A program made the translations under genes and the position numbers. A stretch of 64,000 bases of DNA from contig CM051006.1 in the NCBI GenBank assembly GCA_027704905.1, positions 6,904,415-6,968,414 of the forward strand, in the 5' to 3' direction. The notes beneath the pieces are model-generated. The model did not search any database. It saw only the letters and a list, made by a program, of their open reading frames with translations, and was not told where the DNA came from. Shown here one piece after another: positions 63,872-64,000 of this stretch (position 1 is the first letter of the stretch; each line of letters begins with the position of its first letter). Source of the DNA: Muraenolepis orangiensis (Eukaryota > Chordata > Actinopteri > Gadiformes > Muraenolepididae).

Positions 63872-64000
63872 CTGAGAGATAGGGAGGATTGGTGAAAGGG
63901 TGCTTTCAACCAACCGATGCAGAGGCGAGCAGTCGCGACTAATGTGACGCCGGTATAACTCGCTGCACATCCTGGGTGACAAGAGGACCTTGTGTACCAT
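63872..64000. other. ciz1 intron at the window edge
   Basis: No further exon is visible before the edge. The acceptor (CAG, 63872-63874 on the minus strand) of the first visible exon is intact. Confidence 0.6.

Overview
The window is vertebrate nuclear DNA, most likely from a teleost fish. The evidence is multi-exon genes with GT-AG introns, very many (CA)n and (GA)n microsatellites, fish-type tRNA-derived SINEs, L2- and Rex1-like LINE 3' ends and hAT-type DNA transposons. No species can be named. I see no prokaryotic, phage, CRISPR or operon-type content, and no previously undescribed system that the sequence would support.

Layout. Positions 1 to about 1540 look like the 3' UTR of a plus-strand gene lying off the left edge; a tandem cluster of AATAAA signals ends it. 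Positions 1.5 to 12.7 kb are gene-free. They hold a complete hAT-type MITE with an 8-bp target duplication, paired SINEs, a decayed ZMYM1-like hAT transposase, a foldback element and a long inverted repeat. Positions 13.1 to 41.8 kb are cwc27 on the minus strand (14 coding exons, 489 aa). Its introns carry most of the microsatellites, minisatellites and retroelement remnants. Positions 42.5 to 47.9 kb are ppwd1 on the plus strand (11 exons, 638 aa), head to head with cwc27. Positions 49.5 to 55.7 kb are trim23 on the minus strand (11 exons, 588 aa), tail to tail with ppwd1. Positions 56.8 to 57.5 kb are bbln (C9orf16 homologue, 2 exons, 107 aa) on the plus strand, head to head with trim23. Positions 60.5 to 63.9 kb are the C-terminal nine coding exons of ciz1 on the minus strand; its 5' part lies beyond the right edge.

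How the genes relate. Cwc27 and Ppwd1 are both cyclophilin-fold proteins of the spliceosome and share one 773-bp intergenic region. Trim23 is a RING, B-box and ARF-domain ubiquitin ligase. Bbln is a small coiled-coil protein, and Ciz1 is a nuclear-matrix zinc-finger protein involved in DNA replication. From memory, human CWC27, PPWD1 and TRIM23 lie on 5q12 and BBLN and CIZ1 on 9q34, so the trim23-bbln interval would join two blocks that are separate in human.

All five coding models were assembled by hand from splice sites. In every gene the reading phase closes across all exons, so the models are firm apart from UTR ends. Dispersed-repeat identities rest on internal similarity between copies and on recognisable protein or promoter-box motifs, not on a database search.
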